In this document: positions 1 to 9,720 of the stretch, in pieces | Layout: every line of letters begins with the position of its first letter | Position numbering within the stretch: the first letter of the stretch is position 1 | Source: Posidoniimonas polymericola | GTDB lineage: Bacteria; Planctomycetota; Planctomycetia; Pirellulales; Lacipirellulaceae | DNA length: 64,000 nucleotides | Assembly: GCF_007859935.1 (NCBI RefSeq) | Contig: NZ_SJPO01000013.1 | Location: forward strand, 118,691-182,690 | Direction: 5' to 3' | The notes under the pieces: generated by a model | Databases searched by the model: none | Told to the model about the DNA's origin: nothing | What the model saw: the letters and a program-made list of their open reading frames with translations, nothing else | Made by a program: the position numbers and the translations under genes

Positions 1-1785
1 CTTGGTCGACCTCTCGCGCGCGGCGCCGCCCTTGCTCTTCGGCAGCAGCAGCTGGCGGGCGTGGATCAGCCCGGTCTCGGTGGCTGTCGAAGTTCCCTTG
101 TCGCCTACGGCCTGGAGCTTGGTCACCGACTCCATGACGTCGAGGTACTCGGGCGTAAAGGTGTGCAGCAGCCGGCTGCCGTCGGTGGTGTCGAAGGTCA
201 CGATGGCGACCTGATCACGGGCGCCCTTGGTGGGGATCACCGAGTTCCGGTCGTCCACGACGTCTAGCGCGGCGATCGCCGACCGCCGCACCGCGTGCAG
301 CGGCTGGGACCTCGGCGGGAACGAGAAGCTCCTGCCGGCCACGCTCTCGGAGTGGAGGGGTGCGAGTCCGCTATCCAGCGACAGCTCGGTGTAGACGTTG
401 CCGTCCGGCTGCAGGTCGCGGCCGTGGTCCATCAGGAACTGCACGTACGTGAGGTAGCCGAAGTAGTTCCGCAGCTTGTGCGGCAGGCTCCCGTCGGCAG
501 AGGGGAAGCTCGACCGGTTGGGGTTGTTGAACTGATAGATTCGGTCGCCGTCCTGACTCGGCGGGATCCAAGCGGAGTAGTTGCCGTACAGCCCTCCGAC
601 GCGCGGCAGTCCCGGGCCGGTGGCAGAAGGACCGTACACCACTGAATACGCCGGCGCGGCGAGCATCGCGGGTCCGCCCGAGCGGTACGAGCTCCACAGC
701 GAGAAGGCGGTGGCGGGTGTGGCCGCGAAGCTTTCGAACTGGCGCCAGGGCGACATGCCGATCGGCGGCGTCGGCGCGGGTGGGGGCGGCGGCGGGCCGG
801 GGGTTGGCGTTGGCGTTGGTGAAGGGCTAGGCGTGGGGTTGGGGGTTGGCGGAGGGCTGGGAGGGGGCGGCGGCGACGGGGACACAACGTGCGAGGTCAG
901 CAGCACGTAGTCGATGTACTTCTCCCAGTACTCGTAGTTCTTCTTGCTGTTCGGGAACGGGCGGACCTTCGGCATCAGGTTCCGCAGCTGGTGGTCGATG
1001 ATCCAGCAGTAGGCCCGCTCGCGCCGGGTGTGCTCGCTGTCGCCCGGCGCGATCCGGTAGCGTGGCGCGAGGGTCCCGTTGGCGAGCGGCCCGACATCGG
1101 AGGTCAGCTCGGCGTAGGCGATGTGGTCTTTTGGCAGCCCGAACGAACCGCCGAGGTACTCCAGCGTCCCCGGGAAGGCCCCGAACCCGAAGTCGTCGTA
1201 GACGTCCTGCATGAGCGACGTCGCGACGCCGCTGGCGGCGGCGGCGCCGAACGTGGTGTTGATGGTGGTGGTCGCCCAGGCGGGTTCGGTGTCGTCGTTC
1301 ATCGACCCGGAGAGGTCGATGACGAAGGCGATGTCCTTGGGGTTGGCCATGGCGATGGCGCTCGCCTGGGCGTTGAACTTGTCGTTGCCGATGACGCGGC
1401 CAAAGAACAACGCCTCGCCGTCCCGGGTGACGGTGACGCGGACCGCGTTGCCGACCCCTGGGGCCGGGGTGAACACGTCGGTCGCAATGTCCCAAACGCC
1501 GATCTCGACATTGGTCTCCGCGGTCTTGATCGCGCGGCCGCCGGCGTTGTGCATCGCCACAAACTGCTCGCCGACGTCAATAATCTCGGCCTGAGACAAG
1601 TGCAGCGAATTCGCCGCCGCCAGCGCGCCGGCGTCGGCCGCCACCTGCAGTTGCGTCTTGACGAGCATCATGAAGCCGACGTCGATGCCCATCGCTGCCA
1701 TGCCGCAAACAGCGACCATCAGCAGTGCGCTGAGCACGAGGATGACGCCCAGGCGGCGTTTGGCACGGGGGGGTCTCTTGTACAT
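1..1785 (-). CDS. TadG-like pilus assembly protein with vWA domain (partial, 3' end outside window)
   Basis: The frame is open from an ATG at 1785 to the left edge, so at least 595 residues are seen and the C-terminus is missing. Residues about 12-36 form one hydrophobic segment after a basic N-terminus, followed by the QVAADAGALAAA motif typical of TadG/TadE-like Flp pilus proteins. Around residue 155 comes a von Willebrand A domain with the metal-site motif DLSGS. Residues about 302-333 are a Pro/Ser/Thr-rich linker inside the vWA half. TadG-like proteins are membrane-anchored, mostly extracytoplasmic parts of the Tad pilus or secretion machine. The gene is the last seen of a minus-strand group with the HAMP-like protein and TadE, which supports the assignment. 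The role of the vWA insertion is not known. Confidence 0.8.
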   Translation of the reverse strand, partial: MYKRPPRAKRRLGVILVLSALLMVAVCGMAAMGIDVGFMMLVKTQLQVAADAGALAAANSLHLSQAEIIDVGEQFVAMHNAGGRAIKTAETNVEIGVWDIATDVFTPAPGVGNAVRVTVTRDGEALFFGRVIGNDKFNAQASAIAMANPKDIAFVIDLSGSMNDDTEPAWATTTINTTFGAAAASGVATSLMQDVYDDFGFGAFPGTLEYLGGSFGLPKDHIAYAELTSDVGPLANGTLAPRYRIAPGDSEHTRRERAYCWIIDHQLRNLMPKVRPFPNSKKNYEYWEKYIDYVLLTSHVVSPSPPPPPSPPPTPNPTPSPSPTPTPTPGPPPPPPAPTPPIGMSPWRQFESFAATPATAFSLWSSYRSGGPAMLAAPAYSVVYGPSATGPGLPRVGGLYGNYSAWIPPSQDGDRIYQFNNPNRSSFPSADGSLPHKLRNYFGYLTYVQFLMDHGRDLQPDGNVYTELSLDSGLAPLHSESVAGRSFSFPPRSQPLHAVRRSAIAALDVVDDRNSVIPTKGARDQVAIVTFDTTDGSRLLHTFTPEYLDVMESVTKLQAVGDKGTSTATETGLIHARQLLLPKSKGGAARERSTK

Positions 1786-1840
1786 GATCCAACGCCGGGA
1801 GGTTGGGGAAGAGGGGTCGGGGGTAAGCAGCCAGCCGCGG

Positions 1841-2305
1841 TTACGTCGAGGCGACCTCTTCGCGCTGCGTGCCCTCGGACGCGGCCGCGTGCTCGGCCCG
1901 GAGCTGCTCCAGCTCTTCTGCAACCCGGTTGATCTCAACCCCCAGGTCGTGCCAGTAGTCTCGGCCGCGGAACTTGATGGGGCCGTCCCACTCGCCGTTG
2001 GCCAGCTTGTGGACCTCGCCCCGCAAACGCTGCATCGGACCGGCAAAGCGGAGGCTGAACCGCAACGCGTCGAGCAGCAACAGCGGCAGCAAGAGCAGGG
2101 TCGCCAGCAGCGACGGGCCGAACGCCTGCAGCGTGCGGTTGACGGTCACGCTCCAATCCACCTCCTTGCTGAACAGGGTCACCTGCACGGCGACCAGGGC
2201 CACCAGCACCAGCAGGCTCAGGCACCAGTACCCGGTAACCCGGCACAGCAGTGCGCCTTGCAGTTTCGAGTCGACAAGCAAACGACGGCGTTTGGTCTTC
2301 TTCAT
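1841..2305 (-). CDS. Small membrane protein with HAMP-like domain
   Basis: 154 residues from ATG at 2305; a GTG directly before it gives one extra residue. Two hydrophobic segments (about residues 26-45 and 62-82) flank a ~16-residue loop. They are followed by a HAMP-like linker (GPMQRLRGEVHKLANGEWDG) and a short amphipathic helix ending in a Glu-rich tail. It resembles the front half of a chemoreceptor or sensor kinase with no output domain. It sits between tadE and the TadG-like gene on the same strand, so it probably belongs to that Tad locus. I do not recognise a named family; a scaffold or signalling role is a guess. Confidence 0.65.
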   Translation of the reverse strand: MKKTKRRRLLVDSKLQGALLCRVTGYWCLSLLVLVALVAVQVTLFSKEVDWSVTVNRTLQAFGPSLLATLLLLPLLLLDALRFSLRFAGPMQRLRGEVHKLANGEWDGPIKFRGRDYWHDLGVEINRVAEELEQLRAEHAAASEGTQREEVAST

Positions 2306-2352
2306 CACGGCACCCGGAAGAAATAGAGAGGCAGAGAAGAGGGGGGCTTGGG

Positions 2353-2766
2353 CTACTCGACGGTCTCACGCCGCATGATCGACTCGGCGGCAAGCGTCTT
2401 GCCGCCCATGAAAAACGGGGCCGGCAACCAGCTGACATCGTTGAACGGGACCGACACCCCCACCGTGACAGGCTGGCCGTAGCCGGCCGAGTCGGGCGGG
2501 TCGGGCGACACGGTCACCGCGGCGGTGTTGATCTTGCCGGAGCTCAGGTAGTCGTTCACCTTGGTCGTGACCTTGGCCTTGGTTGCTCCGTCGAGCACCG
2601 CGATCCGCGCGCCCTCGCGGGCGGCGTTGGTGATGATCTGCTGGACCATCGCCATCCGGCCGAACTCGACAATGCCAAGCACGACCAGGAAGAAGATAGG
2701 GGCGACCAGGGCGAACTCGACAGCCGACGCGCCGCGTCGCTTCGTCGCCGGGAGATACTGCTGCAT
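2353..2766 (-). CDS. TadE-like pilus assembly protein
   Basis: 137 residues. A short basic leader is followed by the TadE signature GASAVEFALVAPIFFLVVLG, a single transmembrane helix with the conserved Glu, and then an extracytoplasmic part with NAAREGARIAV, which is typical of TadE. TadE-like pseudopilins are processed by the TadV peptidase and join the Tad/Flp pilus system. It is the first gene of the minus-strand Tad group and is divergent from xylA, so the 222 bases between them must hold both promoters. Family assignment is firm; whether a full Tad apparatus exists elsewhere cannot be seen. Confidence 0.85.
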   Translation of the reverse strand: MQQYLPATKRRGASAVEFALVAPIFFLVVLGIVEFGRMAMVQQIITNAAREGARIAVLDGATKAKVTTKVNDYLSSGKINTAAVTVSPDPPDSAGYGQPVTVGVSVPFNDVSWLPAPFFMGGKTLAAESIMRRETVE

Positions 2767-2988
2767 GGCTCAGGAGACGCCTAACGGGATTCCACAAATA
2801 GAGTTGTCTACGAAGCATAGCTCACTAAACCGCATCGGAGTCGCTGCCGGAATGTGCTAGGGTCCAACTCCGCGGCGGCAGAATACATTCGCGCAGGGCG
2901 AGTGCTTTCGAGCGGGCAGCGGAATAGGTACACTGGGCCGGCGTGTCCGTCTCCTCCGCTCCATCCGTCATATCCCGTAGCACTCGCC

Positions 2989-4299
2989 ATGGAAGCTTTC
3001 CCCAGCGTCTCGAATATCCCGTTCGAGGGTTCCGGCAGCACCAACCCGCTCGCCTTCAAGCACTACAACGCCGAGGAAGAGGTTGAGGGACGCACGATGC
3101 GCGACCACCTCCGCTTCAGCGTCGTGTACTGGCACACGTTCCGCGGCTCCGGCTCCGACCCGTTCGGCCCCGGCACGATGCAGCGCCCGTGGGACGACGG
3201 CACGGACTCGCTTGAGAACGCCAAGAACCGGGTGCGGGTGGCGTTCGAGTTCATCGACAAGCTGGGGGCGCCGTTCTACGCGTTCCACGACCGCGACGTC
3301 GCTCCCGAGGGCGCGAGCCTGAGCGAGAGCCACGCGAACCTCGAGGCGGTCGCCGACGTGCTCGAGGAAGAGCAGCAGCGGACCGGCGTCCGGCTGCTGT
3401 GGGGCACCGCCAACCTGTTCAGCCACCCCCGCTACATGCACGGCGCGGCCACCAGCTGCAACGCCGAGGTGTTCGGCATGGCCGCCGCCCAGGTCAAGAA
3501 GGCGATCGAGGTCACCCACCGCCTCGGCGGCGAGGGTTACGTCTTCTGGGGCGGGCGAGAGGGCTACCAAACCCTCTGGAACACCGACATGCGGCGTGAG
3601 CAGGCGCACCTCGCCCGCTTCCTGCACATGGCCGCCGACTACGCCAAGGAGATTGGCTTCCAGGGGCAGTTCTACATCGAGCCGAAGCCGAAGGAGCCGA
3701 CCAAGCACCAGTACGACAGCGACGCCGCCGCCTGCCTGAACTTCCTCCGCGAGCACGGCCTGAAGGGGCGTTTCAAGCTCAACCTCGAGACCAACCACGC
3801 CACGCTCGCGGGCCACACCATGCAGCACGAGCTCGACGTCGCGGGGGCGGCCGACGCGCTCGGGTCGATCGACGCCAACACGGGCGACCTGCTGCTCGGC
3901 TGGGACACCGACCAGTTCCCGACCGACATCTACCTGACAACCCAGTGCATGCTGACCCTCATGAAGTACGGCGGCCTGACGACCGGCGGCGTCAACTTCG
4001 ACGCCAAGGTTCGCCGCGAGAGCTTCGACCCGCTCGACCTGTTCTACGCCCACATCGGCGGGATGGACGCCTTCGCCCGCGGGCTGAAGATCGCCGCGGC
4101 GATCCGCGCCGACGGCCGGCTCGAGTCGATGCTGCGTGAGCGGTACTCGAGCTGGGACTCCGGCCTGGGCGCCGAGATCGAGCAGGGCCGGCACAGCCTA
4201 GGCACGCTCGAGCAGCATATGCTCGAGCTGGGCGACGCCGCGCCGAACGCGAGTGGCCGGCAGGAGTTGCTCGAGAACATCGTCAACGAATTCCTGTAG
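2989..4299 (+). CDS. xylA: Xylose isomerase
   Basis: Converts D-xylose to D-xylulose (and glucose to fructose) with two divalent metal ions. The ATG at 2989 gives 436 residues, the usual class II length; the frame is open further upstream to 2854, but that extension does not look like the family. Visible family motifs are YWHTFRG near the N-terminus, FHDRD (catalytic His and Asp), [24 protein letters not shown] (metal ligands Glu/Lys) and [16 protein letters not shown]. No strong Shine-Dalgarno is seen. No xylulokinase or xylose transporter is adjacent, so it is a stand-alone catabolic gene between the Tad locus and a regulator. Confidence 0.96.
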   Translation: MEAFPSVSNIPFEGSGSTNPLAFKHYNAEEEVEGRTMRDHLRFSVVYWHTFRGSGSDPFGPGTMQRPWDDGTDSLENAKNRVRVAFEFIDKLGAPFYAFHDRDVAPEGASLSESHANLEAVADVLEEEQQRTGVRLLWGTANLFSHPRYMHGAATSCNAEVFGMAAAQVKKAIEVTHRLGGEGYVFWGGREGYQTLWNTDMRREQAHLARFLHMAADYAKEIGFQGQFYIEPKPKEPTKHQYDSDAAACLNFLREHGLKGRFKLNLETNHATLAGHTMQHELDVAGAADALGSIDANTGDLLLGWDTDQFPTDIYLTTQCMLTLMKYGGLTTGGVNFDAKVRRESFDPLDLFYAHIGGMDAFARGLKIAAAIRADGRLESMLRERYSSWDSGLGAEIEQGRHSLGTLEQHMLELGDAAPNASGRQELLENIVNEFL

Positions 4300-4422
4300 A
4301 GGCGCCAGATGTCCTCGCCGCTCGGGATTTTTCTGCTATTTTTTTCGGATCGTTAACCTCCTAAGCAGCTTTTAGGCAAGGGTCCCCTGCATTTACTCGT
4401 TTCTGCACCGAACCTGTGTTGC

Positions 4423-4450
4423 TTGTCCGTCGCGTTCCCCGTGGTAGATT
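4423..4450 (+). promoter_or_regulatory. Possible sigma70-type promoter for the response regulator
   Basis: TTGTCC at 4423-4428 and TAGATT at 4445-4450 are separated by 16 bases and lie 40 bases ahead of the ATG at 4490. The match is modest and judged by eye only. Confidence 0.3.
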
Positions 4451-4489
4451 GGACGCTAAGGCGCCGCAATCCTATCTAGGGATCCCTAC

Positions 4490-5122
4490 ATGTCGGTTAG
4501 GCTTTTAGTAGTCGATGACCACCCAGTGGTCCGGGCAGGCCTGCGCAGCATGCTGGCGGACACCGCAATCGAAGTGACCGGCGAGGCCGCAACCGCGGAC
4601 CAAGCGCTCGAAGTCTTCCCCTCGGCCTCCCCGCACGTGGTGCTGACCGCGGTGCGGCTGGGCGACAGCGACGGGATCGAGCTGATCTCCCGCCTCCGGG
4701 CCAACGGCCTGAACGCGTCCACCCTCTGCTTCAGCGGCCACGACAACCCGACCTACGTCGCGAGGGCGATGTCGGCCGGCGCCGCCGGCTACCTGCTCAA
4801 GTCGGTGAGCCGCGAGGAGCTGCTCAGCGCCATCGAGGCGGCGGCGGCGGGCGAAGAATGCTGGACTTCCCAGGACCGGCGGCGGCACAAGGGCCCGATC
4901 CCGACCGAGCTGCTCCGCCAGAACCTAGAAGTCACCCTCACCAAACGAGAGTCCGAAGTGCTCAAGCAGCTCTCCTTCGGCCTGACCAACAAGGAGATCG
5001 CCAACGCCCTGGGGCTCCGCTACGACACCGTCAAAGAGCACGTGCAGCACGTGCTCCGCAAGCTGGCAGTCAACGACCGCACCCAGGCCGCGGTGTGGGC
5101 CGTGCGGAAGGGTTTGGTCTAG
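4490..5122 (+). CDS. NarL/LuxR-family response regulator without a phosphoacceptor Asp
   Basis: 210 residues: a receiver domain (1-120) and a LuxR-type helix-turn-helix (about 147-205, with LTKRESEVLKQLSFGLTNKE). The acidic pair D9-D10 and the conserved Lys (YLLK) are present. The residue that should be the phosphorylated Asp is Ala54 (VVLTAVRLGDSDG, where the family has a D before the hydrophobic-R). The receiver therefore cannot be phosphorylated in the usual way and probably responds to a ligand, a partner, or only dimerises. No histidine kinase gene is adjacent, which fits an orphan, atypical regulator. The DNA-binding domain looks intact. Confidence 0.92.
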   Translation: MSVRLLVVDDHPVVRAGLRSMLADTAIEVTGEAATADQALEVFPSASPHVVLTAVRLGDSDGIELISRLRANGLNASTLCFSGHDNPTYVARAMSAGAAGYLLKSVSREELLSAIEAAAAGEECWTSQDRRRHKGPIPTELLRQNLEVTLTKRESEVLKQLSFGLTNKEIANALGLRYDTVKEHVQHVLRKLAVNDRTQAAVWAVRKGLV

Positions 5123-5248
5123 CCTGGACGGCCAATGCCGGCGCACGCGGCAGCCGCGGACGCAATTCTCGCGCACTCTACGCCGGCCACAAAGTCCGCT
5201 AGAATCGGGGCGTCAACGCGTCCCCGAACACCAATCGACCTGCGGCAC

Positions 5249-6946
5249 ATGACCGGCCCCGGCTTCCCCTCGCGACCCTCACTCTTTAGCCGCACGCTCC
5301 GCGAGTGCCGGCAGCTCTACGTTCAAGCGGGCGAACTGATCGCCAGCAAGCACTCGACGCTCGTGACGTCGCCCAGGTCGTACCCGCAGTTGATGGACGA
5401 CCTGCACCGCGGGCTGGTGCTGAAGCTGTACCTGACGATCTGCGAGGCGGACCAGAGTTGGAGCTCGCAGGAACGCCTGCTGGCCGAGGTGCTGTGCCAC
5501 CACCTGTGGGGCACATGGATCGAGGGCGACCAGCTGCGCGACACGATGAAGCGGGCCTCGACCGAGACCGCGACGCTCGAGTGGGCGGCGCTCGTCCGGC
5601 CGTTCCGCACGCTCGCGCCGCTCGCCGACAAGGCGCCGGTCCTCGAAACCCTAGTCACCAGACTGGCCAACCTGGTCGCCCGCTGCGACGGCGACCTCTG
5701 CGACGCCGAGCGTAAAGCGTTGGGCGAGATCGAGGGGCGCATCCGCGGGATCTTCCCGCTGGGGGGCGGGCTCTCGGCGGAGGACCGAGCCGCGGACGAC
5801 TGGGCCGAACAACCAGCCGATCAAGCGGCCGAGGCCTCGATCTACCGCAACCTGCCCCCACGCCGCACCGGCGACCGCCGCCAGAGCGAAACAATCGAGC
5901 GTCCCGCCGGGCCCCAGCCCGTCGAGCAGTCGACCGACGAACAGCCGACTGTCGAGGAGGCGCTCGAAGAGCTCGACCGGCTGATCGGCCTGACGTCGAT
6001 CAAGCACGAGGTCCGGTCGTTGGCAAATTTTCTGAAGCTGCAGCAACGCCGCAGCGAGGCCGGGCTGCCCGAGACCGAGATCAGCCTGCACATGGTGTTC
6101 ACCGGCAACCCGGGCACCGGCAAGACGACCGTCGCGCGGATTGTTGGCAAGATCTTCGGCGCCCTGGGCGTGCTCGAGAAGGGGCACCTGGTCGAGACCG
6201 ACCGCTCGGGGCTGGTGGCCGAGTACGCCGGGCAGACCGGGCCCAAAACCAACGCCAAGATCGACGAGGCCCTCGGTGGGCTGCTGTTCATCGACGAGGC
6301 CTACAGCCTGGTCGCGCGGGGCAGCGAGGACCCCTACGGGCGTGAGGCGGCCCAGACCCTGTTGAAGCGCGCCGAGGACGACCGGGGACAGATGGTGATC
6401 ATCCTGGCCGGCTACCCCGACGAGATGCAGGACCTGCTGCTGAGCAACCCGGGCCTGTCGTCGCGGTTCAGCCGCAAGATGGACTTTGCCGACTACTCGC
6501 CGCTCGAGCTGGCCCAGATCTTTGGGCTGATGTGCGGCAAGAACCACTACGAGCTGACCCCGGCGGCACGCCTGAAGGTGATGCTCGGGCTGCAGCACCT
6601 GTACAGCACGCGCAACCGGCACTTCGGCAACGGGCGCGAGTCGCGGAACTTGTTCGAGCACGCCGTGCGGCGGATGGCCAACCGCCTGGCGGACGAGGCG
6701 TCGATCAGCCAGGAACAACTTGTCACGCTGCGGGACGCGGACATCGAGTTTGTCAGCCTCCCGGCGGCGGTGTTCGAGGACCTCGACGAGTCGCGGCTAC
6801 AGGTTTCGATGGCGTGCGGTTCCTGCGAGCTGACCAAGGCAATCCCGCTCTCTTTCCTCGGCAAGAAGGTGAAGTGTCCGCAGTGCGGCGAGTCGTTTGT
6901 CGCCGAATGGGGCGAGCTCTCCAGCGTGGATCAAGCGGCTACTTGA
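5249..6946 (+). CDS. CbxX/SpoVK-type AAA+ ATPase with TerB-like N-terminus and C-terminal zinc ribbon
   Basis: 565 residues from ATG 5249; the open frame begins at 5135 but the added residues look non-coding. Residues about 1-170 are helical with a TerB-like region (CDGDLCDAERKAL). The AAA+ core begins near residue 235 with the CbxX/EccA-type ELDRLIGLTSIK. It has Walker A GNPGTGKTT (about residue 286), Walker B GGLLFIDEAY, a sensor Asn-type loop and an arginine-finger region (SNPGLSSRFSR). The last ~50 residues hold a CxxC...CPQC zinc ribbon. Relatives include the rubisco activase CbbX, SpoVK and type VII secretion EccA; none of their partners lies nearby, so the client is unknown. A remodelling ATPase is the safe description. 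Confidence 0.85.
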   Translation: MTGPGFPSRPSLFSRTLRECRQLYVQAGELIASKHSTLVTSPRSYPQLMDDLHRGLVLKLYLTICEADQSWSSQERLLAEVLCHHLWGTWIEGDQLRDTMKRASTETATLEWAALVRPFRTLAPLADKAPVLETLVTRLANLVARCDGDLCDAERKALGEIEGRIRGIFPLGGGLSAEDRAADDWAEQPADQAAEASIYRNLPPRRTGDRRQSETIERPAGPQPVEQSTDEQPTVEEALEELDRLIGLTSIKHEVRSLANFLKLQQRRSEAGLPETEISLHMVFTGNPGTGKTTVARIVGKIFGALGVLEKGHLVETDRSGLVAEYAGQTGPKTNAKIDEALGGLLFIDEAYSLVARGSEDPYGREAAQTLLKRAEDDRGQMVIILAGYPDEMQDLLLSNPGLSSRFSRKMDFADYSPLELAQIFGLMCGKNHYELTPAARLKVMLGLQHLYSTRNRHFGNGRESRNLFEHAVRRMANRLADEASISQEQLVTLRDADIEFVSLPAAVFEDLDESRLQVSMACGSCELTKAIPLSFLGKKVKCPQCGESFVAEWGELSSVDQAAT

Positions 6947-7180
6947 GTCCGCCACGGCGCGGGATCACGCCCTCGCCGCCTGCCTGACCCGCACAACCGT
7001 CATCTCGCTAGCAGGATCCTGCGCAGCGCGGCCCGTGCTACGCTTCTCTTGACCCGGGGCGGTCGTTTACAAACGATTCCGCCGTGGCGCCGCAGGGTTG
7101 CGCAGCCTCCCGTGCAATTGATCTGCAGCCGTTCTCTGAGGGTCCGCGACCCTCCCAAGGATTCTGGACGTAGTACGCCT

Positions 7181-8062
7181 ATGATTGCTCGCCACCTACC
7201 GATCGCATGGTTCGCGTCTGTCGCACTACTGGCGGCGCCGCCGTTAGCCGCAGATTCCCCCGCTGCCGATACGCCGGCCGCCGAGTCTCCCGATGCACGG
7301 TCCATCCCGTCGCCCGAGGAGCACCCGCTCCGCCCGCTGCTGCGGATGGCCCAAGAGAGCCAGGAGTTCCTCAAGAACGACGTCCGCGATTACACCTGCA
7401 CGATGGTGATGCGTGAGCGCCGCAACGGGAGGCTCAAGCCGTACCATTTTGTCGACACCAAGATCCGCCACGCCGACCCGGCGACCGACACCCCGTTTAG
7501 CGCGTACCTCAGCTTCCAGAAGCCGGCGAGCGTCGCCGGCCGTGAGGTGCTGTACCTGAAGGGCCGAAACGCCGGCAAGATGCTGGTCCGCCGCGGCGGG
7601 CGCCGGCTGGCCTACGTCACGACGTACCTCGACCCCGACAGCCCGATAGCGTTGGAAGAGAACCGCTACCCGGTTTCCGAGATGGGCTTCCTCAACCTGA
7701 TCGACCGTCTGGTCGAGGTGATGCAGGAGGACATGCAGCACGGCGAGTGCACGGTGCAGTTCTTCAAGAACGCCAAGATCGGCGACGCGGTCTGCACCCG
7801 CGTGATTGTCGAGCACCCCTTTCCACGGGACTACTTCCGCTACCACCGCGCCATGGTGTTCATCGACGAGCAGACCCACCTGCCCCTGGCGTACGGCTCT
7901 TACCTGTGGCCGGACACGCCCGGCGGCGAGCCGGTGCTGGTGGAGGAGTACATGTACACCGACGTGAAGCTCAACGTCGGGCTCACGGACAAGGATTTCG
8001 ACCGCGAGAACCCGGCCTATCAGTTCCTCGACCGTGGCTCGGTCGCCGCGTCTCAGGAGTAG
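7181..8062 (+). CDS. Secreted DUF1571-family protein
   Basis: 293 residues from ATG 7181. A signal peptide is plausible (hydrophobic residues 7-24, then an Ala/Pro-rich spacer). The body matches the planctomycete DUF1571 pattern: FLKNDVRDYTCTMVMRER near the start, then alternating beta strands that end in a motif with paired Asp (GLTDKDFDRENPAYQF). The fold resembles the outer-membrane lipoprotein carrier group (LolA-like), but the function is unknown. It is monocistronic, with a terminator-like hairpin ~110 bases downstream. Confidence 0.75.
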   Translation: MIARHLPIAWFASVALLAAPPLAADSPAADTPAAESPDARSIPSPEEHPLRPLLRMAQESQEFLKNDVRDYTCTMVMRERRNGRLKPYHFVDTKIRHADPATDTPFSAYLSFQKPASVAGREVLYLKGRNAGKMLVRRGGRRLAYVTTYLDPDSPIALEENRYPVSEMGFLNLIDRLVEVMQEDMQHGECTVQFFKNAKIGDAVCTRVIVEHPFPRDYFRYHRAMVFIDEQTHLPLAYGSYLWPDTPGGEPVLVEEYMYTDVKLNVGLTDKDFDRENPAYQFLDRGSVAASQE

Positions 8063-8172
8063 CGATCGGTCGACCCGCTGCGATGGAATTCAACGGAAAC
8101 TAGCAGCCGCCTGTGCCCCCACCATCGGGAGGTCCGCGGCTGCCGCGGCAAATCCGCCTGCCCAACCGCCCC

Positions 8173-8216
8173 GCCCCGCGTCCGACGCGCGGCGGGGCTT
8201 TTTCTTTGCTTTTTTG
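8173..8216 (+). terminator. Rho-independent terminator after the DUF1571 gene
   Basis: The arms GCCCCGC (8173-8179) and GCGGGGC (8192-8198) form a 7-bp stem with a 12-base loop, followed by runs of T to 8216. The rest of the 346-base gap 8063-8408 shows no gene; it must also hold the promoter of the PEP-CTERM gene. Confidence 0.7.
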
Positions 8217-8408
8217 GCGGGGCCCGGGCGCGGCTGTTGATTCGCTGTAGGTAACGCCAACCGCCCGCGACTCACGTCGGGCGGAGCCCCGCACGGTTCG
8301 CCGGGGCGCCAGGGAACGATCTCATCCCCCACAAGCGGCGTTGCGACCGCAGGCGTTGGGCCACGCCGGCGGCTCCCGTTTCCGCAGGCCACAACTCAGG
8401 AGCGACAG

Positions 8409-9674
8409 ATGAACCGCCAATGCACTTCGCTGTTCCGTCAACTCAAGCGCCACGCCGGCGGGGCCCTGCTAGCAGCCGGGGCGGCCGCGACTATCGCGTC
8501 GCCGGCAGCGGCGACCATCCCGTACACACCGGTCGCCGGCGGCACGCCGGGCATTGGCCCTGGGCTGATTGGCGTTTCGAGCGTGCCGGGCAAAGAGTAC
8601 AGCCACAACTTCGACCACGAGATCACCGCGGCGGGCACGACGCCGTCGTTCGAGCAGGTCGTCGCCTGGGACGGCTCGGGCGGCGTTGACAACGGCGTCA
8701 ACTACGTTGGGCAACGGGCCAGCTTCGACAAGCGGAGCGAGGTCGATGCGATCGCCAACCACGGCGACTTCCTGTTCACTCAACTTCAGGAGGAGCGCGC
8801 CCACCTGATCTGGTCCTTCGACGACCTGTACCACAACGTCGCCCCCGGCGGCGGCTCGACGCCGGCGATCCTCGCCCCGACCGGCCCGGTGGCGTTAATG
8901 AACGGCGCCATGGTCGGCGGAGCCGCGGAGCTCAACTACGAGCTCGGCCTGTGGGGCGGAGCCAACCCCGCCGAGTCGCAGGGCGTGTGGGCCAAGGCGC
9001 CCGAGATCAACGGCATGCCGACGCCCGGTGAGTTCCGCGACATCGATGGCGTCGAGCTGTGGGGGCCTGAGCCGGCATTCACCGCCGACGCCGACAAGTA
9101 CTCGCTCGACATCGACGCCCTCACCACGGGGCCGACCGGCGCGCCGGTATCGGTTTGGAACGGCGGCTCCGGCACGCCGTACCTGATGCACGCAACAATC
9201 GCCACGGCGGTCGAGTCGCTGCTAGGGCCGGTCACCGGCTACCTCCCCTCGGCCGGCGGGGCCATCGACGGCCGCCCCGCTATCAACCTCGACGCCCTGA
9301 TGGTCCGCGAGATCGCCGGCGACCCGGAGGTCTTCGGCCGTGACCCGACCGGCGGCAACGCCCTCGACCAGGTGATCTTCAGCATCCGCCAGATCATCGA
9401 CCCGAGCGACCCAACCGGCTTCTACGCCACCGGCAGCGAGCTGTTCGTACTCGACGCGGCCGGCTCGGTCAGCTTCCTCAAGCACGGCGGCCACGCTTGG
9501 GACAAAGGCTACGCGATTTCCACCTTCGGCGACATCACCCCGAACGGCAGCTGGGTGTACGACATCAATGCCATCGAGGCGGTCGGCAACAGCGTGGTCC
9601 CCGAGCCGGCAGCGGCGCTGCTCGGCCTGGTCTCGCTCGGTGGGGTAATCGCCCGGCGCCGCCGCAACGGGTGA
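8409..9674 (+). CDS. PEP-CTERM sorted exported protein
   Basis: 421 residues. A good Shine-Dalgarno (AGGAGCGACAG) precedes ATG 8409. It has an N-terminal signal peptide (hydrophobic residues ~17-37) and a C-terminal sorting tail: VVPEPAAALLGLVSLGG then RRRRNG, the PEP motif, a hydrophobic helix and a basic cluster recognised by exosortase. The mature part is Gly-, Asp- and Asn-rich with no recognised enzymatic motif, as is common for exported planctomycete surface or matrix proteins. No exosortase is in the window. Function unknown. Confidence 0.85.
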   Translation: MNRQCTSLFRQLKRHAGGALLAAGAAATIASPAAATIPYTPVAGGTPGIGPGLIGVSSVPGKEYSHNFDHEITAAGTTPSFEQVVAWDGSGGVDNGVNYVGQRASFDKRSEVDAIANHGDFLFTQLQEERAHLIWSFDDLYHNVAPGGGSTPAILAPTGPVALMNGAMVGGAAELNYELGLWGGANPAESQGVWAKAPEINGMPTPGEFRDIDGVELWGPEPAFTADADKYSLDIDALTTGPTGAPVSVWNGGSGTPYLMHATIATAVESLLGPVTGYLPSAGGAIDGRPAINLDALMVREIAGDPEVFGRDPTGGNALDQVIFSIRQIIDPSDPTGFYATGSELFVLDAAGSVSFLKHGGHAWDKGYAISTFGDITPNGSWVYDINAIEAVGNSVVPEPAAALLGLVSLGGVIARRRRNG

Positions 9675-9720
9675 GGTGAACTTAGACTCCCGCGTCCTTG
9701 TCGGACGCCTTTCGTGTGGG

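Noticed and set aside
889..1932. 347-residue plus-strand frame opposite the TadG-like gene
   Set aside because: Gly/Val/Arg/Asp-rich shadow; the minus strand holds the prepilin-like and vWA motifs.
2968..4194. 408-residue minus-strand frame opposite xylA
   Set aside because: Same antisense artefact; xylA has all catalytic motifs.
8237..8408. Riboswitch or small RNA ahead of the PEP-CTERM gene
   Set aside because: Only GC-rich sequence with no conserved motif that I recognise; left as promoter region.
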